Positions 14,883 through 22,209 of a stretch of 26,756 nucleotides of DNA are shown here, in pieces; the stretch's first letter is position 1, and every line of letters starts with the position of its first letter. The notes beneath the pieces were generated by a model. That model did not search any database. It was not told the origin of the DNA and was given only the letters and a program-made list of their open reading frames with translations. Position numbers and translations under genes: made by a program. Source of the stretch: JAVKBW01 sp964352715 (GTDB lineage Bacteria; Pseudomonadota; Alphaproteobacteria; UBA8366; Aestuariispiraceae); NCBI GenBank assembly GCA_964352715.1, contig CAYGSU010000057.1, positions 1 to 26,756 on the forward strand, read 5' to 3'.

Positions 14883-15988
14883 CCACCCGCGAAAGAGCGC
14901 TGTTCTGGACGGCCGGTCTTGCGGTTACGGTCGCTGCTCTTTTCTTGCTGAAGCCGATCCTGCTGCCGTTTGTCGCTGGTATGGCCGTCGCCTATTTTCT
15001 TGACCCGGTTTGTGACCGACTGGAAGAGCGGGGGATGTCACGCAGCGCAGCGACCGCGCTGGTCACCGCCTTTTTCTTTCTTGTGATGATCATTGTGGTC
15101 GGCGCAACCGCGCCGTTCATCTATGCCCAGATCGTCAGTTTCGCAGAGAAGGTCCCGTCCTATGTCGAGGCGATCCAGGTAAAAGCCGGCCCGCTTGTGG
15201 ACTTCATCACATCGGAACTGGAAAGCGGCGCCGGGTCCGATATCGGCGGCAACGCCGCGCAATATGCCGGCACGGCGGTGCAATGGGTGGCCAAGGCGTT
15301 GGCGCGCGTGCTGGGCGGCCTCAGTGCCGTCGCCGATCTGCTGTCGCTGGTGGTGCTGACGCCGATTGTCGCCTTCTACCTGCTGCGGGACTGGGATGTG
15401 ATTGTCGCCAAGGTCGATTCCTGGCTGCCGCGCGCCCATGCCGATACCATCCGCGAACAGGTCAGCACTGTCGACCGGACATTGGCCGGGTTCGTGCGCG
15501 GGCAGGCGAGCGTGTGTTTCGTGATGGGGCTGTTCTACGGCATCGGCCTGACCTTCGCCGGCCTGGATTTCGGCTTTATCGTCGGGTTCTTCACCGGATT
15601 GATCTCGTTCATTCCGTATTTCGGCATGATGATCGGTATGGTTCTGGGCGGCGGCATCGCGATTGCGCAGTTCGATACTATTCCGCCAATCCTGATTGTT
15701 TTCGGCATATTCGCAGCCGGTCAGGTTATCGAAGGCAATTTCCTGACGCCGAAGCTGGTCGGAAACCGGGTGCAGTTGCATGAGGTCTGGATCATCTTCG
15801 CCCTGCTGGCAGGCGGTCTGCTGTTCGGATTCGTCGGCATCCTGCTCGCTGTTCCGATTGCTGCGGTGATCGGCGTGATTGTCCGGTTTCTGCTGGCGCA
15901 GTATCTGGAAAGCCCGCTGTATCATCACGGCACGACGACGGATACCGAATCGGCGCAAGATCCGGCCTCCGGCTCGAAGACTGAATAG
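14879..15988 (+). CDS. AI-2E family transporter (PerM/YdiK type)
   Basis: Inner-membrane permease of 369 residues with about seven to eight helices. N-terminal LFLLKPILLPFVAGMAVAYF and LDPVCDRLEERGMSR are standard for the family. So are the long amphipathic region (about 85-150), the PIVAFYLLRDWD segment and the late GNFLTPKLVGNRVQLHEVWIIFALLAGG and FVGILLAVPIAAVIGV helices. Members have been linked to autoinducer-2 export, Na+/H+ exchange and other roles, so the cargo is not predictable. It overlaps the DUF2066 stop by 4 bases and is followed 8 bases later by hdaA. The C-terminal tail (about 345-369) is polar and variable. Confidence 0.9.
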   Translation: MTTRERALFWTAGLAVTVAALFLLKPILLPFVAGMAVAYFLDPVCDRLEERGMSRSAATALVTAFFFLVMIIVVGATAPFIYAQIVSFAEKVPSYVEAIQVKAGPLVDFITSELESGAGSDIGGNAAQYAGTAVQWVAKALARVLGGLSAVADLLSLVVLTPIVAFYLLRDWDVIVAKVDSWLPRAHADTIREQVSTVDRTLAGFVRGQASVCFVMGLFYGIGLTFAGLDFGFIVGFFTGLISFIPYFGMMIGMVLGGGIAIAQFDTIPPILIVFGIFAAGQVIEGNFLTPKLVGNRVQLHEVWIIFALLAGGLLFGFVGILLAVPIAAVIGVIVRFLLAQYLESPLYHHGTTTDTESAQDPASGSKTE

Positions 15989-15996
15989 GCGGTCGT

Positions 15997-16689
15997 ATGG
16001 TCATGTCTGCTGGTGATCAAATACCTCTGGCATTTGAAACGCGTTCTCTGCATGGACGGGCGGATTTCATTGTCACGCCGGCGACGGCTGCGGCGGTATC
16101 GCTGATTGATTCCTGGCCTGATTGGCCGGCCAATACGGTTTCCATTTACGGGCCGGCGGGGTCGGGAAAAAGCCATCTCGCGGCGATCTGGAGAGAAAAG
16201 AGCGCAGCGACGAATCTCCACATGATCAATCTGAACTCGACAATTGATCATCTGCAAAACAGCCCGGCGCAACAAAGCAACAACATGGTATTGGAGCTGC
16301 TGGGCGATCTCGGCGCGTCGCCGGCGCGCCAGGAAGGTATCCTGCATCTTCTCAATTCGATCCGTGAGCAGGGATCCTACCTGCTGATGATCAGCCGCGA
16401 TGCGCCAGCCCGGATGGACGTAACACTACCCGACCTGCGATCGCGTCTGCGCGCCATTCCGGCGGTGGAAATACCCGCACCGGACGACGCATTGTTGCGG
16501 GGCATTCTTGTCAAGATGTTCAACGACAGGCAATTATCGGTTCCATCCGAGGTGGTCGATTACATCGTGCCGAGAATGGAGCGCACATTCGAAGGCGCGC
16601 GAAGCCTCGTCGCGCGGCTCGACATTCTGGCGCTCGCAAAGAATCGCGCGATCACCATTCCATTTGTCCGATCGGTGATGGACGAATAG
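15997..16689 (+). CDS. hdaA: DnaA regulatory inactivator HdaA (DnaA-like AAA+ protein)
   Basis: Replication control: with the beta clamp it stimulates ATP hydrolysis by DnaA after initiation. 230 residues, only the AAA+ part and no DNA-binding domain IV, as expected for Hda and not DnaA. The clamp-binding motif QIPLAF is at 8-13 and Walker A GPAGSGKS at 52-59. The Walker B region (VLELLGDL, about 98-105) lacks the usual paired acidic residues, and the sensor II region MERTFEGARSLVARLD is present. It is third in the DUF2066-permease-hdaA unit. A second in-frame ATG two codons later is a possible start. Assignment to Hda/HdaA is firm by length, motif order and context. Confidence 0.9.
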   Translation: MVMSAGDQIPLAFETRSLHGRADFIVTPATAAAVSLIDSWPDWPANTVSIYGPAGSGKSHLAAIWREKSAATNLHMINLNSTIDHLQNSPAQQSNNMVLELLGDLGASPARQEGILHLLNSIREQGSYLLMISRDAPARMDVTLPDLRSRLRAIPAVEIPAPDDALLRGILVKMFNDRQLSVPSEVVDYIVPRMERTFEGARSLVARLDILALAKNRAITIPFVRSVMDE

Positions 16690-16839
16690 GGCGGTTCCGG
16701 CCCGGGTCTTCACATTTCCGGCGTAAGCCTTTATTGATCACGGGTGCTGATCGACGCGATTGGCTGTTTTATCTCTGTATCGTTTTGCCGCGTATATTTG
16801 TTGTTGTGCCCATGGAATATTTTGAGACTACAGCCGCGA

Positions 16840-17709
16840 ATGAAAAACGAAGAAATCGAAGTAAAGCTGTCGATTCCGCCAGACCAGACGGATAGCTTCC
16901 GGCGGTCAACGGTTCTGCACAGTAATAAAGCCGGCCGGGCGAANNNNNNNNNNNNNNNNNNNNNNNNNNNNNNNNNNNNNNNNNNNNNNNNNNNNNNNNN
17001 NNNNNNNNNNNNNNNNNNNNNNNNNNNNNNNNNNNNNNNNNNNCAGGCTGAACTGCGCTGGATGCAGCAGGAGCTGGGGCCGGCGCGCGACTGGGATGTC
17101 TTTTTGCTGGATACGGTCGAGCCATTGATCGCGCGGCTGCCGGATGTCGCTTCGCTGCGCAAACTGAAAAAGGCGGCGCAGGCACAGCAGGCCGCCGGAT
17201 ACGAACAGGCCTGGGCGGCGCTTCGGTCGCGCCGTTTCGCGGCCAGCGTGTTGTGGCTTGAGCGCTGGTTGCTGGAGGTCGGCGCCGAAACGGGCAAAAC
17301 CGAACCGCTTCCCGCCTTCGCCGCCCGGCTGCTGAACAGCCGCCGCAAGAAGGCGCGCAAGAAAGCGGGGGAGAACGTCACGGCCCTGCCGGAAGCGACG
17401 CTGCATGAATTGCGGATCGAGCTGAAAAAACTGCGCTATACCGCGCAACTGTTCAAATCGCTTTACCCGAACAGCAAGACCGATCCCTTCCTGCAGCGAT
17501 TGTCTGCGATGCAGGACTGTCTGGGGGGGCTGAACGATGCCGCAGTTCAGCAGGGGTTGCTCAACAGGCTGGAAGACGCAGGCACACCGGCCGACCGCCG
17601 GACGCAGGCCATCCTTGCCGGCTGGCATGCCGCGCATACCGAGGCCGGCCTCGCGCATCTCGCGCAATTATGGGCTGAATTTGCGGAAACGAAACCGTTC
17701 TGGCGCTGA
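16840..17709 (+). CDS. CYTH-CHAD domain protein (inorganic triphosphatase-like), interrupted by a scaffold gap
   Basis: The N-terminal 34 residues begin MKNEEIEVKLSIPP; EIEVK is the ExExK metal/triphosphate signature of CYTH (triphosphate tunnel) enzymes. After the 100-N run, about 220 residues form the C-terminal part of a CHAD helical domain: LGPARDWDVFLLD, LHELRIELKKLRYTAQLFKSLYP and LGGLNDAAVQQGLL, all hallmark positively charged CHAD motifs. CYTH enzymes hydrolyse triphosphate-type substrates, and CHAD binds polyphosphate. Fused proteins are usually near 500 residues, so far more than 100 bases are missing. I start at the ATG 16840 where CYTH homology begins; an upstream in-frame GTG (16744) would add 32 unrelated residues. 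Set between hdaA and the ppk/ppx genes, it probably belongs to polyphosphate metabolism. Confidence 0.85.
   Translation: MKNEEIEVKLSIPPDQTDSFRRSTVLHSNKAGRAXXXXXXXXXXXXXXXXXXXXXXXXXXXXXXXXXXQAELRWMQQELGPARDWDVFLLDTVEPLIARLPDVASLRKLKKAAQAQQAAGYEQAWAALRSRRFAASVLWLERWLLEVGAETGKTEPLPAFAARLLNSRRKKARKKAGENVTALPEATLHELRIELKKLRYTAQLFKSLYPNSKTDPFLQRLSAMQDCLGGLNDAAVQQGLLNRLEDAGTPADRRTQAILAGWHAAHTEAGLAHLAQLWAEFAETKPFWR
16944..17043. other. Scaffold gap (100 N) inside the CYTH-CHAD gene
   Basis: Exactly 100 N. It hides most of the CYTH domain and the first CHAD helices, so the real length should be several hundred bases. Confidence 0.95.
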
Positions 17710-17735
17710 ACCGGTTAGGTCGTCCTCGCCGGGGA

Positions 17736-18074
17736 TTATTGTTGCTCGGCGTATTCCGCCGCCAGATCTTTCGCCGCCGTGGCCCAGGCAATCGCCGATT
17801 CGGCCTGCGCGCGCGCGCGGGCCAAAGTCAGTTTTGTCGCGTTTTCCCGGCTGCAAAGACGTTTCGAGGAATTCGCCATCGTGATGGCGTCGTCGACCAG
17901 AACGCGGACCCGGGTCTTGAACCCGGCTTCCTTGATCGTTTGCAGCATTGCAGAGGCAGATTCAACCTCGACCGCCGCCTTTACCACCATCGTATTGCAA
18001 TCCAGCGCGTAGGCCGACGGTGACACCAACAGACCGGCAGCTATAACAGGCCCGGCCAGAAATTTAACTTTCAT
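17736..18074 (-). CDS. Small secreted protein of unknown function
   Basis: 112 residues, not recognised. It has a good signal peptide (MKVK, hydrophobic core 6-17, cleavage after SAYA about residue 23). The mature part of about 89 residues has two cysteines (Cys26, Cys74) that could form one disulfide. It is Ala-rich and probably helical, ending in a coil-like stretch ARARAQAESAIAWATAAKDLA. The ATG at 18074 is chosen over a longer in-frame start because AAAGGC stands 9-10 bases upstream and the signal peptide begins there. It is convergent with the CYTH-CHAD gene (26 bases between stops) and divergent from the MFS gene. Confidence 0.72.
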   Translation of the reverse strand: MKVKFLAGPVIAAGLLVSPSAYALDCNTMVVKAAVEVESASAMLQTIKEAGFKTRVRVLVDDAITMANSSKRLCSRENATKLTLARARAQAESAIAWATAAKDLAAEYAEQQ

Positions 18075-18238
18075 CAGAACAAAGCCTTTCTTGTTGCCGC
18101 TTCGATTAACGATCACAGTCACAAATATTCAGTGATGTATCGACGGCGGCGGTTCATCATATCGATTACTATAACTACAGTCTTTGCTTCGGGGGTTATA
18201 CAATGATTTTATCGATTTGTATCTTGAAAGGGCGCTGA

Positions 18239-19570
18239 ATGCCCGGCACTGCAAAAGAAACAGGGGCGCCGGCACCGGCACCATCGAAATCGACGCTGGG
18301 CCACGATCTGATCGGGATGTCAGCGCTTTTGATAAGCGTTGCTTTACTGCTGACCGGCAACGGCCTGCAGGGAACGCTGGTTCCCATCCGCGGGAATATC
18401 GAACACTTCGGGCCGTTCGAGATCGGTCTGCTTGGCTCGGGGTATTTTGTCGGCTTTACGCTGGGTTGCGTATTCGGTCCGCAATTGCTGGTGCGCGGCG
18501 GCCATATCAAGACCTTCATGGCGATGGCGTCGCTGGCGTCCGTCATGGCGCTGGTGCATGTCATCGTCGCCGAACCGTATATCTGGATCGCGCTGCGGGC
18601 GATCACCGGGTTCTGTTTCGCCGTCCTCTACATCGTTATTGAAAGCTGGCTGAACGAAAAATCGTCCAATGAAAACCGGGGGGCGGTTTTTTCGATCTAT
18701 ACCGTCATCAACCTGACCGTGATTACCGCCGGACAGATGATGGTCGCACTGGACGATCCGGCCGGGTTTGCGCTGTTTGCCGTGGCTTCCATTCTGGTAT
18801 CGCTTGCAGGCCTGCCGCTTGCCTTCGCCAGGACGGAATCGCCGGGGCCGGTGCCGAAAGTCAAGATCAGGCTGCTCAAGCTCTACAGGGTGTCGCCGGT
18901 CGGCGTGGCGGGCTGTATCGCCATTGGTTTTGCGAACGGGGCTTTCTGGACCCTCGGGCCAGTCTTTGCCCAGAATAACGGTCTGGACGCAGCCGGTGTC
19001 GGCATCTTCATGAGCGCTGTCGTGGTTGGCGGCGCGATCGTGCAATGGCCGCTGGGCGCGCTGTCCGACCGGATCGACCGACGCCATGTCGTTCTGGGGT
19101 GCTGTGTTGCGTCGATCGGTGTCGGCGTCGCCATGACGATCCTGCCGATTTCTGACGGAATGGCGATTTACCTGTACGGTGCCGCATTCGGCATGGCCGC
19201 ATTGCCGATCTATGCGCTCGTCGTTGCTCATACCAACGACCATGCGGAGCCGAGTGAGATGGTGGAGGTTTCAAGTGGTCTGCTGCTGCTTTACGGCCTT
19301 GGTGCTGCTGTCGGCCCTGTGCTTTCGCCGTTGTTGAACCAGCTCGCCACGTTCACAAACCTGTTTACCTTCACGGCGATTGTCCATGCCGTGCTTCTGG
19401 CTTTTGTCCTGTGGCGGCTGACCATGCGCAAGCGCGTCGGCGAGAAAGACCGCGTGACCTTCAATGAATCGGTCATTGCTGCGCAAACATTTTCGCCGCT
19501 GGAAACGGCATCGGTGATCTCTGCTGCAGACCAGAAAGGCAATGGCGCAGAAGGCGACAGGCATGACTGA
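18239..19570 (+). CDS. MFS transporter
   Basis: 443 residues with about twelve hydrophobic helices and a short polar N-terminus. The MFS pattern is visible: LTGNGLQGTLVPIRGNIEHFGPFEIGLLGSGYF split over helices 1-2, then GALSDRIDRRHVVLG (about 276-290), the loop motif between helices 8 and 9. The overall look (ESWLNEKSSNENRG after helix 5) resembles the YcaD/UMF-type branch. The substrate is unknown. AAAGGG lies 7 bases before the ATG. The gene overlaps the ZntB-like gene by 8 bases, implying co-translation and perhaps a shared role. Confidence 0.85.
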   Translation: MPGTAKETGAPAPAPSKSTLGHDLIGMSALLISVALLLTGNGLQGTLVPIRGNIEHFGPFEIGLLGSGYFVGFTLGCVFGPQLLVRGGHIKTFMAMASLASVMALVHVIVAEPYIWIALRAITGFCFAVLYIVIESWLNEKSSNENRGAVFSIYTVINLTVITAGQMMVALDDPAGFALFAVASILVSLAGLPLAFARTESPGPVPKVKIRLLKLYRVSPVGVAGCIAIGFANGAFWTLGPVFAQNNGLDAAGVGIFMSAVVVGGAIVQWPLGALSDRIDRRHVVLGCCVASIGVGVAMTILPISDGMAIYLYGAAFGMAALPIYALVVAHTNDHAEPSEMVEVSSGLLLLYGLGAAVGPVLSPLLNQLATFTNLFTFTAIVHAVLLAFVLWRLTMRKRVGEKDRVTFNESVIAAQTFSPLETASVISAADQKGNGAEGDRHD

Positions 19571-20588
19571 TAGCCATACCGACGAACTGACAGACGTTTC
19601 TGTACAGGGATCGCGGCTACCGGAATTCTTCGCCTATACGTTCGATGCAACCGGCGCCGGCCAGCCTGTCACCCTGAAGGATCTGCCATCAATCAACCGT
19701 GAGGAACACGCTCTGGTCTGGGTGCATTTGCATCTGTCCAATACGGCGGCGATCGACTGGCTGTCGTCGGCCGGTCTTGATGACGTGATTGTCGATGCGC
19801 TGACGGCGGATGAAACAAGACCGCGTTGCGCTGTGCATGGCGACGGGGCGTTTCTGAACCTGCGGGGCGTTAACCTGAACCCCGGCAGCGAGCCTGAAGA
19901 CATGGTGTCGGTGCGGTTCTGGATCGAGGGAAACCGTGTTGTCGGCGTCTGGCTGCGTCCGCTGATGGCAATCAGCGACCTGCTGGCATCGATCAGCCGC
20001 CAGCAAGGGCCGGTCAGCCCCGGTGATCTGGTCGCCAAGATCGCGCTGCGGCTGGTCGACAAGGCGGAGCCGGTCGTCGGCGCGCTGAACGAGCGGCTGG
20101 ATGCGATGGAAGAAATCGATTTCGATCAGCCGCCGCCGGATGCCAGACGTCGCTTGTCATCAATCCGGCGTGAAGCGATACAGTTGCGCCGGTATATGGT
20201 GCCGCAACGGGATGCCCTGTCGACCCTGGAAATAGAGGACTTCGACTGGTTACAGCATGCCGATCGCAGCCGTATCCGCGAGGCTGTTGAACATGTGGTT
20301 CGTCTGGGCGAGGACCTTGATGCAATCCGCGACCGCGCGCAGGTTGTACGCGATGAACTGGTCGACCGCCGGGCGGAAGGCATGAACCGGCAAATGTTGA
20401 TCCTGTCGGTTGTCGCCGCCGTGTTTTTACCTCTTAGCCTGATTGCCGGCGTGCTGGGCATCAATGTCGGAGGGATCCCCGGTGCGAGCAGCTCATGGGG
20501 ATTCGTCTCGGTGTGCGCCTTCATGGCCGTCGTCGCCGCTATTCTGGTCTGGTATTTTAAGAGAATCGGCCTCCTCAAGCGTTACTAA
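19563..20588 (+). CDS. CorA-superfamily transporter, ZntB-like
   Basis: 341 residues. A large cytoplasmic N-terminal domain with long helices (about 1-270) is followed by two C-terminal membrane helices (about 277-298 and 313-332). The signature between them reads GINVGGIPG at about 299-307. CorA magnesium channels have GMN there, whereas GIN followed by GGxP is typical of ZntB zinc transporters. WVHLHLSNTAAIDWL and the long helix RRLSSIRREAIQLRRYMVPQ split across residues also fit ZntB. The ATG at 19563 is chosen because homology starts there; a longer in-frame start (19542) lies deeper inside the MFS gene. Zinc is the likely substrate by family, not proven. Confidence 0.85.
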   Translation: MTDSHTDELTDVSVQGSRLPEFFAYTFDATGAGQPVTLKDLPSINREEHALVWVHLHLSNTAAIDWLSSAGLDDVIVDALTADETRPRCAVHGDGAFLNLRGVNLNPGSEPEDMVSVRFWIEGNRVVGVWLRPLMAISDLLASISRQQGPVSPGDLVAKIALRLVDKAEPVVGALNERLDAMEEIDFDQPPPDARRRLSSIRREAIQLRRYMVPQRDALSTLEIEDFDWLQHADRSRIREAVEHVVRLGEDLDAIRDRAQVVRDELVDRRAEGMNRQMLILSVVAAVFLPLSLIAGVLGINVGGIPGASSSWGFVSVCAFMAVVAAILVWYFKRIGLLKRY

Positions 20589-20679
20589 AAATATAAAAAA
20601 CATAATAAAATCAACAGAATGCGTATCGGTTTTTCGATATGTATACGAATATCTACAAATTTATCTAAAATTTTATTTA

Positions 20680-20697
20680 CTGTGCGCTGCATCACAG
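20680..20697. promoter_or_regulatory. CRP/FNR-type binding site candidate upstream of the PEP-CTERM-like gene
   Basis: CTGTG-CGCTGCAT-CACAG, a perfect dyad with 5-base arms. The core TGTGC-N6-TCACA matches nine of ten defined CRP consensus bases. Its centre (20688.5) is 41.5 bases before the transcription start predicted from the -10 at 20718-20723. This is the classical class II activator spacing. Confidence 0.55.
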
Positions 20698-20717
20698 CGT
20701 AGAACCCGCTCGCACGT

Positions 20718-20723
20718 TATAAA
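20718..20723 (+). promoter_or_regulatory. Candidate -10 element for the PEP-CTERM-like gene
   Basis: TATAAA, with the predicted start of transcription near 20730 and a leader of about 57 bases. No good -35 hexamer is present; the CRP-like dyad occupies that position, as expected for an activator-dependent promoter. Confidence 0.45.
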
Positions 20724-20786
20724 CAATCCATCAGTTGAGGCCGGTAGAAGGCCGGTGATGAAAAGCAGAATGCTAGGAGCAAGAAT

Positions 20787-21521
20787 ATGAAGACTACCTT
20801 TATGAAACTCGGTTTTGTCGCAGCTTTTGCCGTTGGCCTCGGCCTTTCCGGTCAGGCGAATGCGACAACCATTGGCCCGGAATTCGATTCGAAAGGGTTT
20901 ACCTACCAGAGCTCGGGCCATTGGTGGGATAGCAGCGACATTCCCGGCGCTCTCCATGTTTCCAACGCGTCCCAGCAGACGGAAATCAACGCATTTGAAA
21001 CCTTGTTCGGCATGGACGATATCGTGATCTGGGACAAGGTGGACGTCACCGAAACGAAGAAGAAGAAAAAGTACGGCAAGCATGGCGGTAGTGGCGGTTA
21101 CACCTACAGCTACGACAGCCTGCTTAATCGTATCGATCTCAATCTCGATAATGACGGAAACTCCGGTAACTGGTCGATCGATGAAAACGCGACCGACTTT
21201 AACGCTGACCTGATTGTCGGTTTCGCCGTCAAAGCCGGCAAGTACACCGGCTATTTCAAACTCGACAATGCCGGTATCGGTATCGACGATATCGTCACTT
21301 TCAATAGCCTGGCCGACTACGTTAACGATCTGTTCGGCGATCTCTGTGATTTTGACGAGAAGACGGTCAGCCATCTGACGGTATTCGGAAACACGAACCT
21401 TGGCGGTGGCGTCGGCCCGGTAACGGCCGTCCCGGTTCCCCCGTCGATTGCGATGCTGGCGCTTGCGCTGGTCGGTTTCGGCGCCCTGACATGGCGCCGC
21501 AAGCGGGTGATGGGTTACTGA
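20787..21521 (+). CDS. PEP-CTERM-like secreted protein
   Basis: 244 residues of unknown function. The signal peptide is residues 1-26 (MKTTFMKLG, hydrophobic core, GQANA). The C-terminal sorting tail begins VPVPPS at 215, followed by one membrane helix (about 221-235) and a basic tail WRRKR. This is the three-part layout of exosortase substrates, with PVPPS in place of the classic PEPS. The mature part has a five-lysine run (91-95) followed by a Gly/His/Ser-rich stretch, and a beta-rich body with many Asp and Asn. AGGAG is 7 bases before the ATG. It is a monocistronic gene with its own AT-rich upstream region. No exosortase gene is in the window, so one must be elsewhere if the tail is used. 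Confidence 0.78.
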   Translation: MKTTFMKLGFVAAFAVGLGLSGQANATTIGPEFDSKGFTYQSSGHWWDSSDIPGALHVSNASQQTEINAFETLFGMDDIVIWDKVDVTETKKKKKYGKHGGSGGYTYSYDSLLNRIDLNLDNDGNSGNWSIDENATDFNADLIVGFAVKAGKYTGYFKLDNAGIGIDDIVTFNSLADYVNDLFGDLCDFDEKTVSHLTVFGNTNLGGGVGPVTAVPVPPSIAMLALALVGFGALTWRRKRVMGY

Positions 21522-21545
21522 TAGTCGGCGAAAATCTGGAGCGGT

Positions 21546-22064
21546 CTATTCAATCCGGCGCGGCATAACGAAATTCGTTAGCGCGCCGGTTCCTTCTGAA
21601 ACCATCGACCAGTCGGTCGCAGGGAATTGAATTTCAGCAAGGCTCGCGGTCGGAAACTTCAGGGCGATCTGTTGCAGGTCATCGGCGTCGCCCGTTCCCG
21701 CCAAAGCAAGAGCAAGTTCCTGTATGGCCGGGTTGTGACCGATAATCATGACCTGGCCCGACCCTTTTCCGATTGAACGAACCCGACCCAGCAGATCATG
21801 CGCCCCATCGGCGCTGTAGATGCCATCCTCAATGCTGATTTCCTGATCGCCACGCTGATACGGCAGAATTAGTCCGAGCGTCTCGCGGGTGCGTCTGGCA
21901 CCGGAACAGATGATCCTGCCGGGCGTCATATCCTGATCTTTCATCCATTGCCCGACCAGCGGCGCCGCCTTCTGGCCGCGCGCGTTCAGGGGGCGGTCGA
22001 AGTCGTCGACGACGGAATCGTCCCAACTGGATTTGGCATGGCGAAGCAGCAATAACGAAAGCAT
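21546..22064 (-). CDS. SixA-type phosphohistidine phosphatase (histidine phosphatase superfamily)
   Basis: 172 residues of the RHG superfamily. The catalytic signature LLLRHAKSSWDD carries the Arg-His pair near residue 8, and the second histidine is in MIIGHNPAIQELA. The DFDRPLNARGQ element after the first motif is typical of the short SixA subgroup. SixA in E. coli removes phosphate from phosphohistidines such as on PTS/HPt proteins; the target here is unknown. I use the ATG at 22064; GTG 22067 or TTG 22085 are in-frame alternatives. It is divergent from ppk and convergent with the PEP-CTERM-like gene. Confidence 0.85.
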   Translation of the reverse strand: MLSLLLLRHAKSSWDDSVVDDFDRPLNARGQKAAPLVGQWMKDQDMTPGRIICSGARRTRETLGLILPYQRGDQEISIEDGIYSADGAHDLLGRVRSIGKGSGQVMIIGHNPAIQELALALAGTGDADDLQQIALKFPTASLAEIQFPATDWSMVSEGTGALTNFVMPRRIE

Positions 22065-22209
22065 CACAATTGATCGTCTTTTCAAAGCATGAGGGGAAAG
22101 TCTAACCTAGGGAAAGAGTATTACGGCGATTCGACCAGCGGGCGGCGTGGATACGAAACCGACGATAAACCGGCTTTCCCGTGGACGGGCAGGAAATGGA
22201 ACGATACCG

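Noticed and set aside
15038..15958. 306-codon minus-strand frame opposite the permease gene
   Set aside because: Composition is Asp/Gln/His/Arg-rich, as expected from antisense of membrane-protein codons; no domain seen.
16744..16839. Longer N-terminus for the CYTH-CHAD protein from a GTG at 16744
   Set aside because: The extra residues are cysteine-rich and unrelated to CYTH; homology begins at the ATG at 16840.
18344..19243. 299-codon minus-strand frame opposite the MFS gene
   Set aside because: Same antisense pattern, with no start signal or domain.
20739..20756. Direct repeat GGCCGGT (11-base period) in the leader of the PEP-CTERM-like gene as an operator
   Set aside because: Only two short copies, downstream of the predicted transcription start and of the composition common in this genome; not enough support.
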